Notes under the pieces: generated by a model | What the model saw: the letters and a program-made list of their open reading frames with translations, nothing else | Databases searched by the model: none | Told to the model about the DNA's origin: nothing | Assembly (NCBI GenBank): GCA_937927675.1 | Contig: CALBSG010000046.1 | Location: 1-23,549, forward strand | Length of the DNA stretch: 23,549 nt | Direction: 5' to 3' | Source of the DNA: an uncultured Paracoccaceae bacterium | GTDB taxonomy: Bacteria > Pseudomonadota > Alphaproteobacteria > Rhodobacterales > Rhodobacteraceae | Part shown: piece after piece, positions 8,204 to 14,654 of the stretch | Numbering within the stretch: the first letter of the stretch is position 1 | Layout: each line of letters begins with the position of its first letter | Translations under genes and position numbers: made by a program

Positions 8204-8222
8204 GGATTTTCGCTGAAAATCC
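8204..8222 (-). repeat. 8-bp perfect inverted repeat upstream of the permease genes
   Basis: GGATTTTC (8204-8211) and GAAAATCC (8215-8222) are exact reverse complements with a 3-nt centre, about 20 bp upstream of the permease start. The arms match those of the palindrome in the catabolic-operon promoters, but here the halves are 3 bp farther apart, so it is probably a transcript hairpin and not the same operator. Confidence 0.45.
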
Positions 8223-8257
8223 GGTCAGACCCGAGTTTTCGGCGCGAACGCGAAGGA

Positions 8258-8281
8258 GGCCGGGGCAAGGATGCCCCGGCC
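8258..8281 (-). other. Strong GC-rich stem-loop between the binding protein and permease genes
   Basis: GGCCGGGGCA (8258-8267) and TGCCCCGGCC (8272-8281) form a perfect 10-bp stem with a 4-nt loop, 10 nt past the binding-protein stop. No U-run follows on the minus strand. Hairpins in this position commonly protect the 3' end of the abundant binding-protein message and lower downstream permease expression; that role is inferred from position. Confidence 0.7.
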
Positions 8282-8291
8282 GATCAAAGGC

Positions 8292-9044
8292 TTAGCAGCC
8301 TTCTTTGCCAGCATCACCGAAGACAACGGCATTCGGGCCGAAGTATTCCGGCTTCACGATCATCGCATCCAGCGAGCCGTCGCATTTCATCGACTTGATT
8401 GCCGCATCGAACTTGCCGCGCAGTTCGGTATCCGAAGACCGGAAGCCCAGACCAACGCCGCCGCCCAAGGCAACTTCATTCGCCAGCATCACCAGTTCGC
8501 CGTTCGATTCCGCAGCCATCGGCACGAGGTAATCTTTGTCGGCAAACACGGCCACAGCCTCGCCGTTCTTGACGGCGGCGATGGTTTCTTCCGGGGTCGC
8601 ATATTCGACCAGCGTCATGCCCTGCTCGGCAACATAGCCTGCTTGGATGGTGCCGGTCTGTGCGGCAACCGGGCCGGATTTCAGATCGACATCCGCCGTA
8701 GCGGCAAGATAGGCAGAGCTGGCCGGCGGGATGTAGTTTTGCGAAAAGTCGATGACTTCTTCGCGCTCGGCCGTGATCGACATGCCGGCGATGATGAGGT
8801 CATAGTTGCCCGACTGCAGGTTCGGGATGATGCTGTCCCATGCGTTGGTGGTCCACTCGCAGGTCAGGCCGGCGCGCTTGCACAGCTCGTCTCCGAGTTC
8901 GCGCTCAAAACCAGCAACTTCGCCGGCGTCATTGATGAAGTTGTAGGGAGGGTAGGCGCCCTCGGTGCCCAGACGCACGACGTCTTGGGCGAAAGCGGTG
9001 CCGGCAAGGCCAGCCAAGGCAGTGGCAAGAAGCAGTTTTTTCAT
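8292..9044 (-). CDS. Periplasmic substrate-binding protein, family 3 (polar amino acid/opine), copy 1
   Basis: The 250-residue protein has a clear signal peptide (MKKLL..., hydrophobic core, AFA cleavage site near residue 19). The mature part begins with the family-3 pattern RLGTEGAYPPYNFINDAGEVAGFERELGDEL, and SITAEREEVIDFSQNY is the family block around 90-105. It carries the CKRAGLTC cysteine pair and a C-terminal pair (KCDG...EGC), probably disulfides. It captures the substrate in the periplasm and delivers it to the permease pair encoded just downstream. The ligand class (basic or polar amino acid, opine or amine) is inferred from family only. A second, shorter binding protein gene lies directly upstream. 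Confidence 0.92.
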   Translation of the reverse strand: MKKLLLATALAGLAGTAFAQDVVRLGTEGAYPPYNFINDAGEVAGFERELGDELCKRAGLTCEWTTNAWDSIIPNLQSGNYDLIIAGMSITAEREEVIDFSQNYIPPASSAYLAATADVDLKSGPVAAQTGTIQAGYVAEQGMTLVEYATPEETIAAVKNGEAVAVFADKDYLVPMAAESNGELVMLANEVALGGGVGLGFRSSDTELRGKFDAAIKSMKCDGSLDAMIVKPEYFGPNAVVFGDAGKEGC

Positions 9045-9104
9045 GGTTATTCCCCGTTAGGTCAGTTGGTTTCGGTTGTCGTCTTTCGCGGTCCAGATGG
9101 CTGA

Positions 9105-9794
9105 CTAAAGCCACCGAGCGGCAATCTCGTCAATGGTGCCGTCTTTCAACATGGTTTCCAACGCGGTGTTAAGCTGCGTCAAAAGCGCCGTGTTGCCCCG
9201 GCAAACGGCCATGGCGGTGCCCATGTCGGGCACCTCTTCTTCGTAGATCGGCAGGATGTCAGGGGCAGCAGCGGCTTCAGCCTCAAACGCGCCAAAGGCC
9301 AGATCGGCCTTGCCCGCCACCACGGCCCCGATCACCTCACCCGGTGTGCCAAAGGGCAGCACATCCCAACCCTGATCGCGGGCATGGCCGTGCTGAATGG
9401 TGCCAGATTGTACGGCCACCCGCGCCTGATCGGGGGCGGGCGCGCCCTCGTGGCCGTAAAGTTTGTCGATATCGCTGGATTCGTTGTAGGCCAGCGTGAA
9501 GTCGACCAGCCGTATCCGTTCGGGCGTCACCGCAAACCCGCCAAGGATCACGTCAAACTCGCCCGTCATCACACCGGGCATCAGCCGGTCAAACTGCACA
9601 TTTTGCCAAACGCAGGTCAGATGGGCGCGGGCGCAGACCTCGTCGCCGACTTCGCGTTCAAAACCGCCGATCTCCCCGGCAGCATCCAGTGTCGTATAGG
9701 GCGCAAAGGGGGCCTCGGTGGCAAAGACCACCGGTTCCCCTGCGGCAAGGGTCAGGGCAAACCCCGCCGCCGCAATTGCGCCCGTGCAGGCCAT
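9105..9794 (-). CDS. Periplasmic substrate-binding protein, family 3, copy 2
   Basis: The 229-residue protein shows the same family-3 pattern as copy 1 (FATEAPFAPYTTLDAAGEIGGFEREVGDEV, CARAHLTC, FAVTPERIRLVDFTLAY) but is clearly divergent. The N-terminus (MACTGAIAAAGFALTLAAG) is hydrophobic but has no Lys or Arg before the core, so its signal peptide is atypical. The start cannot be extended, because the ATPase stop TAA is the codon immediately before this ATG, in the same frame. Two binding proteins feeding one permease pair suggest two ligands or two affinities. The zero-base spacing to the ATPase implies translational coupling. Confidence 0.86.
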   Translation of the reverse strand: MACTGAIAAAGFALTLAAGEPVVFATEAPFAPYTTLDAAGEIGGFEREVGDEVCARAHLTCVWQNVQFDRLMPGVMTGEFDVILGGFAVTPERIRLVDFTLAYNESSDIDKLYGHEGAPAPDQARVAVQSGTIQHGHARDQGWDVLPFGTPGEVIGAVVAGKADLAFGAFEAEAAAAPDILPIYEEEVPDMGTAMAVCRGNTALLTQLNTALETMLKDGTIDEIAARWL

Positions 9795-10571
9795 TTATGC
9801 CGCCGTGGCCGACAAAAAGCCCCGCAGCCGTTCGGTCTGCGGATTGCCAAACAGGGTCTCAGGCGGGCCTTCTTCTTCGATCTTGCCCTTGTGCAGAAAG
9901 ATCACGTGATCCGACACATCGGCGGCCAGTTTCATGTCATGAGTGACCAAGATCATCGTGCGACCTTCGTCTGCCAAAGCTTTGATAACCTTGACAACCT
10001 CTTGCTCAAGCTCAGGGTCAAGGGCGCTGGTCGGCTCATCAAACAGCAAGGCGCGGGGTTCCATGCACAACGCACGGGCAATCGCGGCGCGCTGCTGCTG
10101 GCCGCCCGACAGCATCGCAGGCCAAGCATCGGCCTTGTCGGCAATGCCGACCTTGGCCAGATAGCCGCGGGCCTTTTCCTCGACCTCTTTCGGATCGCGC
10201 TTCAACACCGTGATCGGGGCTTCCATGACATTTTGCAGAATGGTCATGTGCGACCACAGATTGAACTGCTGAAACACCATCGACAGGTTGGTACGCATCC
10301 GCGTCACCTGCACCTTGTCGGCCGGGTGGCGGCTGTGCCCCTCGCCGCGCCAGCGCACGGCCTCACCTTCAAACTTGATCTCGCCCTGCTGGCTTTCCTC
10401 CAAAAGGTTGCAGCAGCGCAGCAGCGTCGATTTCCCCGACCCGGACGACCCGATCAGCGAGACCACATGGCCCTTTGGGGCCACGAGATCAACGCCCTTC
10501 AAGACTTCAAGCTGGCCATAGCTTTTGTGCAGGTCGCGGATTTCGATGACGGGCGGGATGACAGCGGACAT
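9795..10571 (-). CDS. ABC transporter ATP-binding protein, polar amino-acid type (HisP/GlnQ-like)
   Basis: The 258-residue ATPase (start at 10571, MSAVIPPVIEIRDLHKSYG) has Walker A GSSGSGKST at 41-49, signature LSGGQQQR at 154-161, Walker B ALLFDEPTSALD near 174-185 and switch His211 in LVTHDM. It powers import through the two permeases encoded downstream. A longer frame reaches 10688, but the extra 39 residues do not match the family and would overlap the upstream gene's stop, so 10571 is preferred. It is the first gene of the transporter operon, with a 100-bp leader carrying a TTGATCAA palindrome close to the start. Confidence 0.93.
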   Translation of the reverse strand: MSAVIPPVIEIRDLHKSYGQLEVLKGVDLVAPKGHVVSLIGSSGSGKSTLLRCCNLLEESQQGEIKFEGEAVRWRGEGHSRHPADKVQVTRMRTNLSMVFQQFNLWSHMTILQNVMEAPITVLKRDPKEVEEKARGYLAKVGIADKADAWPAMLSGGQQQRAAIARALCMEPRALLFDEPTSALDPELEQEVVKVIKALADEGRTMILVTHDMKLAADVSDHVIFLHKGKIEEEGPPETLFGNPQTERLRGFLSATAA

Positions 10572-10592
10572 GGGGGCCTTGCAGGTTGGACG

Positions 10593-10603
10593 ATTGATCA
10601 AAT
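10593..10603. promoter_or_regulatory. TTGATCAA palindrome upstream of the ABC ATPase, candidate operator
   Basis: TTGATCAA (10594-10601) lies 23-30 nt upstream of the ATPase start codon. The 10-mer TTGATCAAAT is identical to part of the 14-bp palindrome at 6454-6467, so the transporter and gamma-glutamylation genes may share a regulator. It would overlap the start region of a promoter here. Confidence 0.4.
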
Positions 10604-10671
10604 AGGGCGCAGAATAGCCCGTATTGCAACGGCATTTCTGCAGTTTTCGCGGGGTCAACTGGCCAAAATGG

Positions 10672-11439
10672 TCAGCCTGACTGTGCAATCTGCTCAGGTG
10701 TGGGCGGGATCGGCACCGCGAGATATCGCTCGGGCGCGATTCTCACCACGCCACGCAGCGACAGGGTGTCACGATCTTCGGGCGAAAGCTGCGCGATCGC
10801 TGCAACCAAAGCGGAAAAGCTTGCCTCGGCATCAGCCCCCTTGGCCGCGATATAGGGCAGGGCGGGCGTGGGGGCGGTGCGGGCGACTTCGCGCAAACCG
10901 GCCACGGCGGGTTCCCAGCGTTGCAACAACGCCCATGTCAGCGCGTCAAGACAGGCCAGATCGGCCCGCCCTTCGGCCACCGCCAGGGCCGAACCGCGAT
11001 GCGACCCGGTCTCGACCAGCGGAGAAAAGTGAAAGCCCATGGTCGCGGCGTGGTTTTGCGGCGCGGCCCATCCCGATTGGGAAAGCGCCTCGTTATAGGC
11101 AAAGCCGGCACCGCGAAACTCGGGCAGGCAGCGCGGGTCATCGGCACGTGCCACAAAGACCGAACAGTAATAACCCGGCGGGCAGCCCTGCAGCCCGTAA
11201 TCAGGACTGGCAACCAAGGTGACTTTGCCGTGCAGTTTGGCCCGATAGGGAAAACCGCAGGTCTGCGACAGCACAAGAGCCGGGTCTTCCCAAGCCTGCC
11301 AATAGGCGCCCGCGCCTCGTGTCAATGCCTCGGGTGCGGCGATCCCGCGCGCGCGCAAGCCGTCGCGCACCAAGGCCCAAAGCCGATCATTCGCCGCCAT
11401 GGTTTCCGGGCGGTCGTACATGCCAAGCGAGGCGATCAT
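10672..11439 (-). CDS. PhnD-like substrate-binding-domain protein without signal peptide
   Basis: The 255-residue protein resembles the phosphate/phosphite/phosphonate (PhnD, COG3221-type) binding fold: IASLGMYDRPETMAANDRLWALVRDGL at the N-terminus, LVLSQTCGFPY, then LVASPDYG and a second lobe with ADLACLDALTWALLQ. It starts directly with mature-type sequence and has no signal peptide, so it is probably cytoplasmic, or uses an unusual route. No PhnC or PhnE transporter partner is adjacent. It overlaps the upstream TerB-like gene by 4 bp (ATGA) and so is translationally coupled to it. The phosphonate assignment is by fold only; the ligand is unknown. Confidence 0.68.
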   Translation of the reverse strand: MIASLGMYDRPETMAANDRLWALVRDGLRARGIAAPEALTRGAGAYWQAWEDPALVLSQTCGFPYRAKLHGKVTLVASPDYGLQGCPPGYYCSVFVARADDPRCLPEFRGAGFAYNEALSQSGWAAPQNHAATMGFHFSPLVETGSHRGSALAVAEGRADLACLDALTWALLQRWEPAVAGLREVARTAPTPALPYIAAKGADAEASFSALVAAIAQLSPEDRDTLSLRGVVRIAPERYLAVPIPPTPEQIAQSG

Positions 11440-11870
11440 GCCCGCGCTGCCATGTGTCGGGCCTCGGCCGATTCGACATCCGTCAGACCCAAGAGTCGGG
11501 CCAAGACGCGCAACTCATTGTCCTCGCCGGCGTCGCGTTCGCCATCGGCCAGCGCCACCTCCCACAGGGCCACCGCCAGCGCCTTGCGTTCCTCCAAGGG
11601 CACGGCCTCTTTCAAGGCGCGGGTAAAGCGCACGGTATCGGGGGCCTCTGCCTCCAGCTTCTCGGCCTCGACCCGCATCGCGGCGGCCTCAAAGGCGCCG
11701 AACCCATGCCGCGCCATCAGGATGCGGTCGATCCGCTCCACCTCCTCAAAGGCATAGAAATTGTCGGTCCGGGCCACCCGCACCAAAAGGGCGGCCAGCG
11801 CGAGGCCGGCGTCAGAGCCGGGCAGAGGCTCGGGTGTCGGGTAGAGCAGTCGGGAGATGAGGTTTAACAT
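11436..11870 (-). CDS. TerB-family protein
   Basis: The 144-residue protein (start at 11870, MLNLISRLLYP) is all-helical and resembles the TerB/DjlA-N domain: ALLVRVARTDNFYAFEEVERIDRIL, then ALAVALWEVALADGERDAGEDNELRVLARLLGL, two helical halves with conserved acidic residues. TerB domains are found in tellurite-resistance and phage- or stress-related proteins, and as stand-alone proteins of unknown role. The frame opens at 11978, but the added residues run through an intergenic repeat and are unlike the family, so the internal ATG is chosen. The upstream Shine-Dalgarno is poor. It overlaps the PhnD-like gene by 4 bp. Confidence 0.78.
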   Translation of the reverse strand: MLNLISRLLYPTPEPLPGSDAGLALAALLVRVARTDNFYAFEEVERIDRILMARHGFGAFEAAAMRVEAEKLEAEAPDTVRFTRALKEAVPLEERKALAVALWEVALADGERDAGEDNELRVLARLLGLTDVESAEARHMAARA

Positions 11871-11924
11871 GCGGCGAAGGTAAGCCGCCCGAACTTTGGT
11901 GAAAAGCCCCCTGATGCGTTTCAA

Positions 11925-11995
11925 GGTGAGTATTTGGAAAGGCGCAAGCCCTTCAGCGCCGCACTTTTGGATTTGCACCTTTGAAAATACTCATC
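11925..11995. repeat. Inverted pair of GAGTATTT-type intergenic elements
   Basis: An arm starting GGTGAGTATTTGG (11925-11947) and, on the other strand, one starting GATGAGTATTTTC (11995-11972) match at most positions over about 24-27 bases. They face each other across the gap between rlmJ and the TerB-like gene and could form a long imperfect hairpin. A related element lies at 20690-20713. They look like a dispersed intergenic repeat family. Confidence 0.6.
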
Positions 11996-12024
11996 TTTTC
12001 ACCGCCTGACCGCAAGACGACCGA

Positions 12025-12798
12025 TCAGCGCGGAAAACAGGCCGTCAACCGCGCCGCCTCTGCCGCGATGCCGTAGGGTGGGTTCACGATGAACATGCCG
12101 GTGCCGATCATCTTGTGCCCGTCGCGCACGGGGGGGAAGCGCAGCTCGTGGCGAAAGGCGTCGGGGAACTGCGCGACCAGCGCCTCCAGCATGGCAATAT
12201 GCGCGCCCGATTGCAGGATCGGATACCACAGCGCCAAGATGCCGACGTTCCATTTCTTGGCGATCTGCCCCATCACCTTGGGGATCTGGGCATATTCGTC
12301 CTTCACCTCGTAGGACGGATCGATCAGCAGCATACCGCGCCGCGGGGTGGGGGGCGTCAGCGCCAGCGCCATTTCATAGCCATCGCGCTTTTGCACATGG
12401 GCGCCCCACTGGCCCAGATTGGCCTGAAGGGCCGCGTTTTCTTGCGGGTGCAGTTCCGCGAGATGGATCGTATCGCTTTCCCGCAGCCCAAGGGCGGCGA
12501 TCAGGGGCGAGCCGGGATAGGCCCGGCGGCCGAACATGGCGCGCGTTTCGGTCAAGCGCTGCATGTAAGGATGATCGCCGGGAAACCAGCCCTCGGCCAG
12601 ATCGATCCCCGCCTGCGCCTCGCCGGTTTTCAGGGCCTCATCGCTGCCCAGATCGTAAAGGCCCCGGCCCGCATGGGTTTCGATATAGGTGAGGGGTTTG
12701 TCCTTTTGTGTCAGGTAGTCCAGCATCCACGCCAAAAGTGCGTGCTTTTGCACATCGGCCAGATTTCCGGCGTGGTAGATGTGTTGATAGGACAGCAT
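12025..12798 (-). CDS. rlmJ: 23S rRNA (adenine(2030)-N(6))-methyltransferase RlmJ
   Basis: The 257-residue protein matches RlmJ (YhiR) from its first residue: MLSYQHIYHAGNLADVQKHALL, then THAGRGLYDLGS (SAM-binding region, 41-52), TGEA, YPGSPLIA (94-101) and LHPQE. The catalytic N6-adenine methyltransferase motif reads IDPSYE with Asp160; E. coli has DPPY at this place. The C-terminal FIVNPPYGI block is also present. It methylates A2030 of 23S rRNA. It is slightly shorter than the E. coli protein (280). It follows efp on the same strand after a terminator, so it probably has its own promoter or depends on read-through. Confidence 0.93.
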   Translation of the reverse strand: MLSYQHIYHAGNLADVQKHALLAWMLDYLTQKDKPLTYIETHAGRGLYDLGSDEALKTGEAQAGIDLAEGWFPGDHPYMQRLTETRAMFGRRAYPGSPLIAALGLRESDTIHLAELHPQENAALQANLGQWGAHVQKRDGYEMALALTPPTPRRGMLLIDPSYEVKDEYAQIPKVMGQIAKKWNVGILALWYPILQSGAHIAMLEALVAQFPDAFRHELRFPPVRDGHKMIGTGMFIVNPPYGIAAEAARLTACFPR

Positions 12799-12813
12799 GG
12801 CATTTCCCCAATG

Positions 12814-12839
12814 AAAAAGGCGGGCCGCGTGGACCCGCC
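12814..12839 (-). terminator. Intrinsic terminator downstream of efp
   Basis: On the minus strand GGCGGG (12839-12834) pairs with CCCGCC (12824-12819), with an extended inner CC/GG contact, and a run of five T follows (12818-12814). It lies about 22 nt past the efp stop. Confidence 0.8.
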
Positions 12840-12861
12840 CGTCTGGCTCCTGCGGGCAGGA

Positions 12862-13431
12862 TCAGTCTTTTTCGCGGCCTTGATAGGACAGGTCTTCGGT
12901 GTTGATGACAATCCGGGTGCCTGCGCCGATATGCGGCGGCACCAGAACACGCAACCCGTTGGTCAGGATTGCGGGCTTGTAGCTCGACGAGGCGGTTTGG
13001 CCTTTGGTCACCGGCTCGGTGTCGGCGATTTCGACCACGACTTTTTGCGGCAGTTCGATCGAGATGGCGACACCTTCATAGGTGCGCAGGTAGCACTTCA
13101 TGCCGTCGGTCAGCAGCGGCTTGTCGTCGCCGACCACATCTTCATGCACGGCCACCTGCTCATAGGTTTCGGGGTTCATGAAGTGGAAGCCTTCGCCATC
13201 TTCATAAAGGAAATCATATTCCCGCTCGTCCACGGTGGCCTTTTCCACCATTTCGGTGGTGCGCCAACGTTCGGCCACCTTCACGCCATCCGAAATGCGG
13301 CGCATGTCGACGCTCGTCGTCGGGGTGCCTTTGCCGGGGTGGAAGTTTTCCGACTTCAGGACGGCATAAAGCCGGCCGTCGAGTTCAACGATATTCCCCT
13401 TGCGCAGGGACGAGGCGATGACTTTGACCAT
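12862..13431 (-). CDS. efp: Elongation factor P
   Basis: The 189-residue protein has normal EF-P length. It begins MVKVIASSLRKGNIVELDG, and the modification loop HPGKGTP places the target lysine at Lys34. The central OB domain includes YDFLYEDGEGFHFMNPETYEQ, and the C-terminal domain ends with NGLRVLVPPHIGAGTRIVINTEDLSYQGRE. EF-P rescues ribosomes stalled at polyproline stretches. Lys34 and the divergent neighbouring epmA indicate beta-lysylation-type modification, not rhamnosylation, which needs Arg at this position. An intrinsic terminator follows the gene. Confidence 0.97.
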   Translation of the reverse strand: MVKVIASSLRKGNIVELDGRLYAVLKSENFHPGKGTPTTSVDMRRISDGVKVAERWRTTEMVEKATVDEREYDFLYEDGEGFHFMNPETYEQVAVHEDVVGDDKPLLTDGMKCYLRTYEGVAISIELPQKVVVEIADTEPVTKGQTASSSYKPAILTNGLRVLVPPHIGAGTRIVINTEDLSYQGREKD

Positions 13432-13464
13432 GGTTTCTTGTTTCCATTTGCAGGCTGTGCCAAA

Positions 13465-13488
13465 GCGGCCCGAAGAAATCCGGGCTGC
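13465..13488. repeat. Inverted repeat in the efp-epmA divergent promoter region
   Basis: GCCCG (13468-13472) and CGGGC (13481-13485), extended outward by two more pairs, flank an 8-nt loop in the 111-bp gap between the divergent efp and epmA genes. It could be a leader hairpin or an operator shared by both genes. No convincing promoter hexamers were found. Confidence 0.35.
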
Positions 13489-13542
13489 GGGATGGCGCTG
13501 CCCTTAGCGCAGATTTTCAGGTTTTGCCAGATGAAAGCCGAC

Positions 13543-14556
13543 ATGACACATGAATGGTGGCACCCAAGCCGCCACGCGGACCGCCGCCCGGCGCTTTTGG
13601 CGCGGGGCCGTTTGCAGGCGGCCATCCGGAATTGGCTGGCCGCGCGGGAGTTTCTGGAGGTTGACCCCTCGGCCTTGCAGGTCAGCCCCGGCAATGAGAC
13701 GCACCTGCATGCCATGGGGGTGGATGCCATCGGCAATGACGGGATTGCCCGGCGGATGTATCTGCACACCAGTCCCGAATTTGCGATGAAAAAGCTGTTG
13801 GCAGCGGGCGAGCGGCGGATCTTCAGCTTTGCCCATGTCTGGCGCAACCGCGAACGCGGGCCGCGCCATTCGCCGGAATTCACCTTGCTGGAATGGTATC
13901 GGGTGGGCGAAGGCTATGAGGTGCTGATGGACGATACCATGGCCTTCCTCGCGCTGGCCGGTCCCTTGCGCTATCGCGAGGCCGTCTGTGATCCAGCGTT
14001 GGAGCCGGAGCGGATTTCGGTGGCCGAGGCGTTTCGCCGGTATGCCGGGATTGATCTCTTGGCCACGCTTGATGGTGCGGCAAGCGACCGCGACGCGCTG
14101 GCCGTGCAAGCCGAGGCGGCGGGAGTGAAGGTGGCGGCGGATGATGTGTGGTCTGATATTTTCAGCCGTGTGCTGTCGGAAAAGGTCGAGCCGCACCTTG
14201 GTCATGGCCGGGTGACGATCCTTGACCGCTACCCGGCGGCCGAGGCCGCGCTTGCCCGCACCTGCGCCGATGACCCGCGCGAGGCGGAGCGGTTCGAGGT
14301 TTACGCCTGCGGGGTGGAACTGGCCAATGGCTTTGGCGAATTGACCAACCCCGAGGAGCAGCGGCAGCGGTTTCAGGCCGAGATGGACGAAAAACAGCGC
14401 ATCTACGGCGAACGCTATCCGATTGATGAAAGTTTTCTGGCCGCCCTGTCGTTTATGCCCGAAGCGAGCGGCATCGCGCTGGGCTTTGACCGCTTGGTGA
14501 TGCTGGCCACCGGTGCGCCACGGATCGACGATGTGATCTGGGCGCCGGTGGGGTAA
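13543..14556 (+). CDS. epmA: EF-P--(R)-beta-lysine ligase EpmA (GenX/PoxA/YjeA)
   Basis: This 337-residue class II lysyl-tRNA synthetase-like enzyme lacks the anticodon-binding domain. Motif 2 region YLHTSPEFAMKKLLAAGERRIFSFAHVWRNRERGPRHSPEFTLLEW and motif 3 ASGIALGFDRLVMLATGA match EpmA, as does VELANGFGELTNPEEQRQRF. EpmA attaches (R)-beta-lysine to Lys34 of EF-P. The frame is open far upstream, antisense to efp and rlmJ, but homology begins at the 13543 ATG (MTHEWWHPSRHADRR); 13531 is an alternative start. It is divergent from efp with a 111-bp gap. The partner lysine 2,3-aminomutase EpmB is not in this window. Confidence 0.94.
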   Translation: MTHEWWHPSRHADRRPALLARGRLQAAIRNWLAAREFLEVDPSALQVSPGNETHLHAMGVDAIGNDGIARRMYLHTSPEFAMKKLLAAGERRIFSFAHVWRNRERGPRHSPEFTLLEWYRVGEGYEVLMDDTMAFLALAGPLRYREAVCDPALEPERISVAEAFRRYAGIDLLATLDGAASDRDALAVQAEAAGVKVAADDVWSDIFSRVLSEKVEPHLGHGRVTILDRYPAAEAALARTCADDPREAERFEVYACGVELANGFGELTNPEEQRQRFQAEMDEKQRIYGERYPIDESFLAALSFMPEASGIALGFDRLVMLATGAPRIDDVIWAPVG

Positions 14557-14582
14557 GGCGCGGCCCCGGCCCTGCCCGGAGA

Positions 14583-14607
14583 GAAAACAGTCCAGTGGAC
14601 TGTTTTC
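14583..14607 (+). terminator. Perfect 12-bp palindrome downstream of epmA, probable terminator
   Basis: Arm GAAAACAGTCCA (14583-14594) is the exact reverse complement of 14596-14607 around a single central base. The 3' arm carries TTTT, so the structure can act as a terminator in both directions between convergent epmA and the DUF1330 gene. CAGTCC/GGACTG palindromes of this kind recur in Rhodobacteraceae genomes, from memory. Confidence 0.6.
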
Positions 14608-14617
14608 AGCGCCGAAC

Positions 14618-14639
14618 GCCCGCGAACGCTTTCGCGGGC
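14618..14639. terminator. Second stem-loop between convergent genes
   Basis: GCCCGCGAA (14618-14626) and TTCGCGGGC (14631-14639) form a perfect 9-bp stem with a 4-nt loop, 15 nt beyond the DUF1330 gene stop on the minus strand. There is no U-run. Together with the neighbouring palindrome it insulates the two convergent genes. Confidence 0.5.
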
Positions 14640-14654
14640 CGGGTCATATCCGGC

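Noticed and set aside
8204..8222. Possible third copy of the GATTTTCGAAAATC operator
   Set aside because: The arms match, but the half-sites are separated by 3 extra bases, which changes helical phasing for a dimeric regulator; treated as a hairpin instead.
9384..11222. 612-codon open frame on the plus strand
   Set aside because: Antisense across the second binding protein, the ATPase and the PhnD-like gene, all of which have recognisable motifs; the translated sequence is low-complexity Arg/Ala-rich and lacks a domain.
12115..13542. Long N-terminal extension of the epmA frame
   Set aside because: The frame is open through antisense efp and rlmJ, but EpmA homology begins at 13543 and both minus-strand genes are certain.
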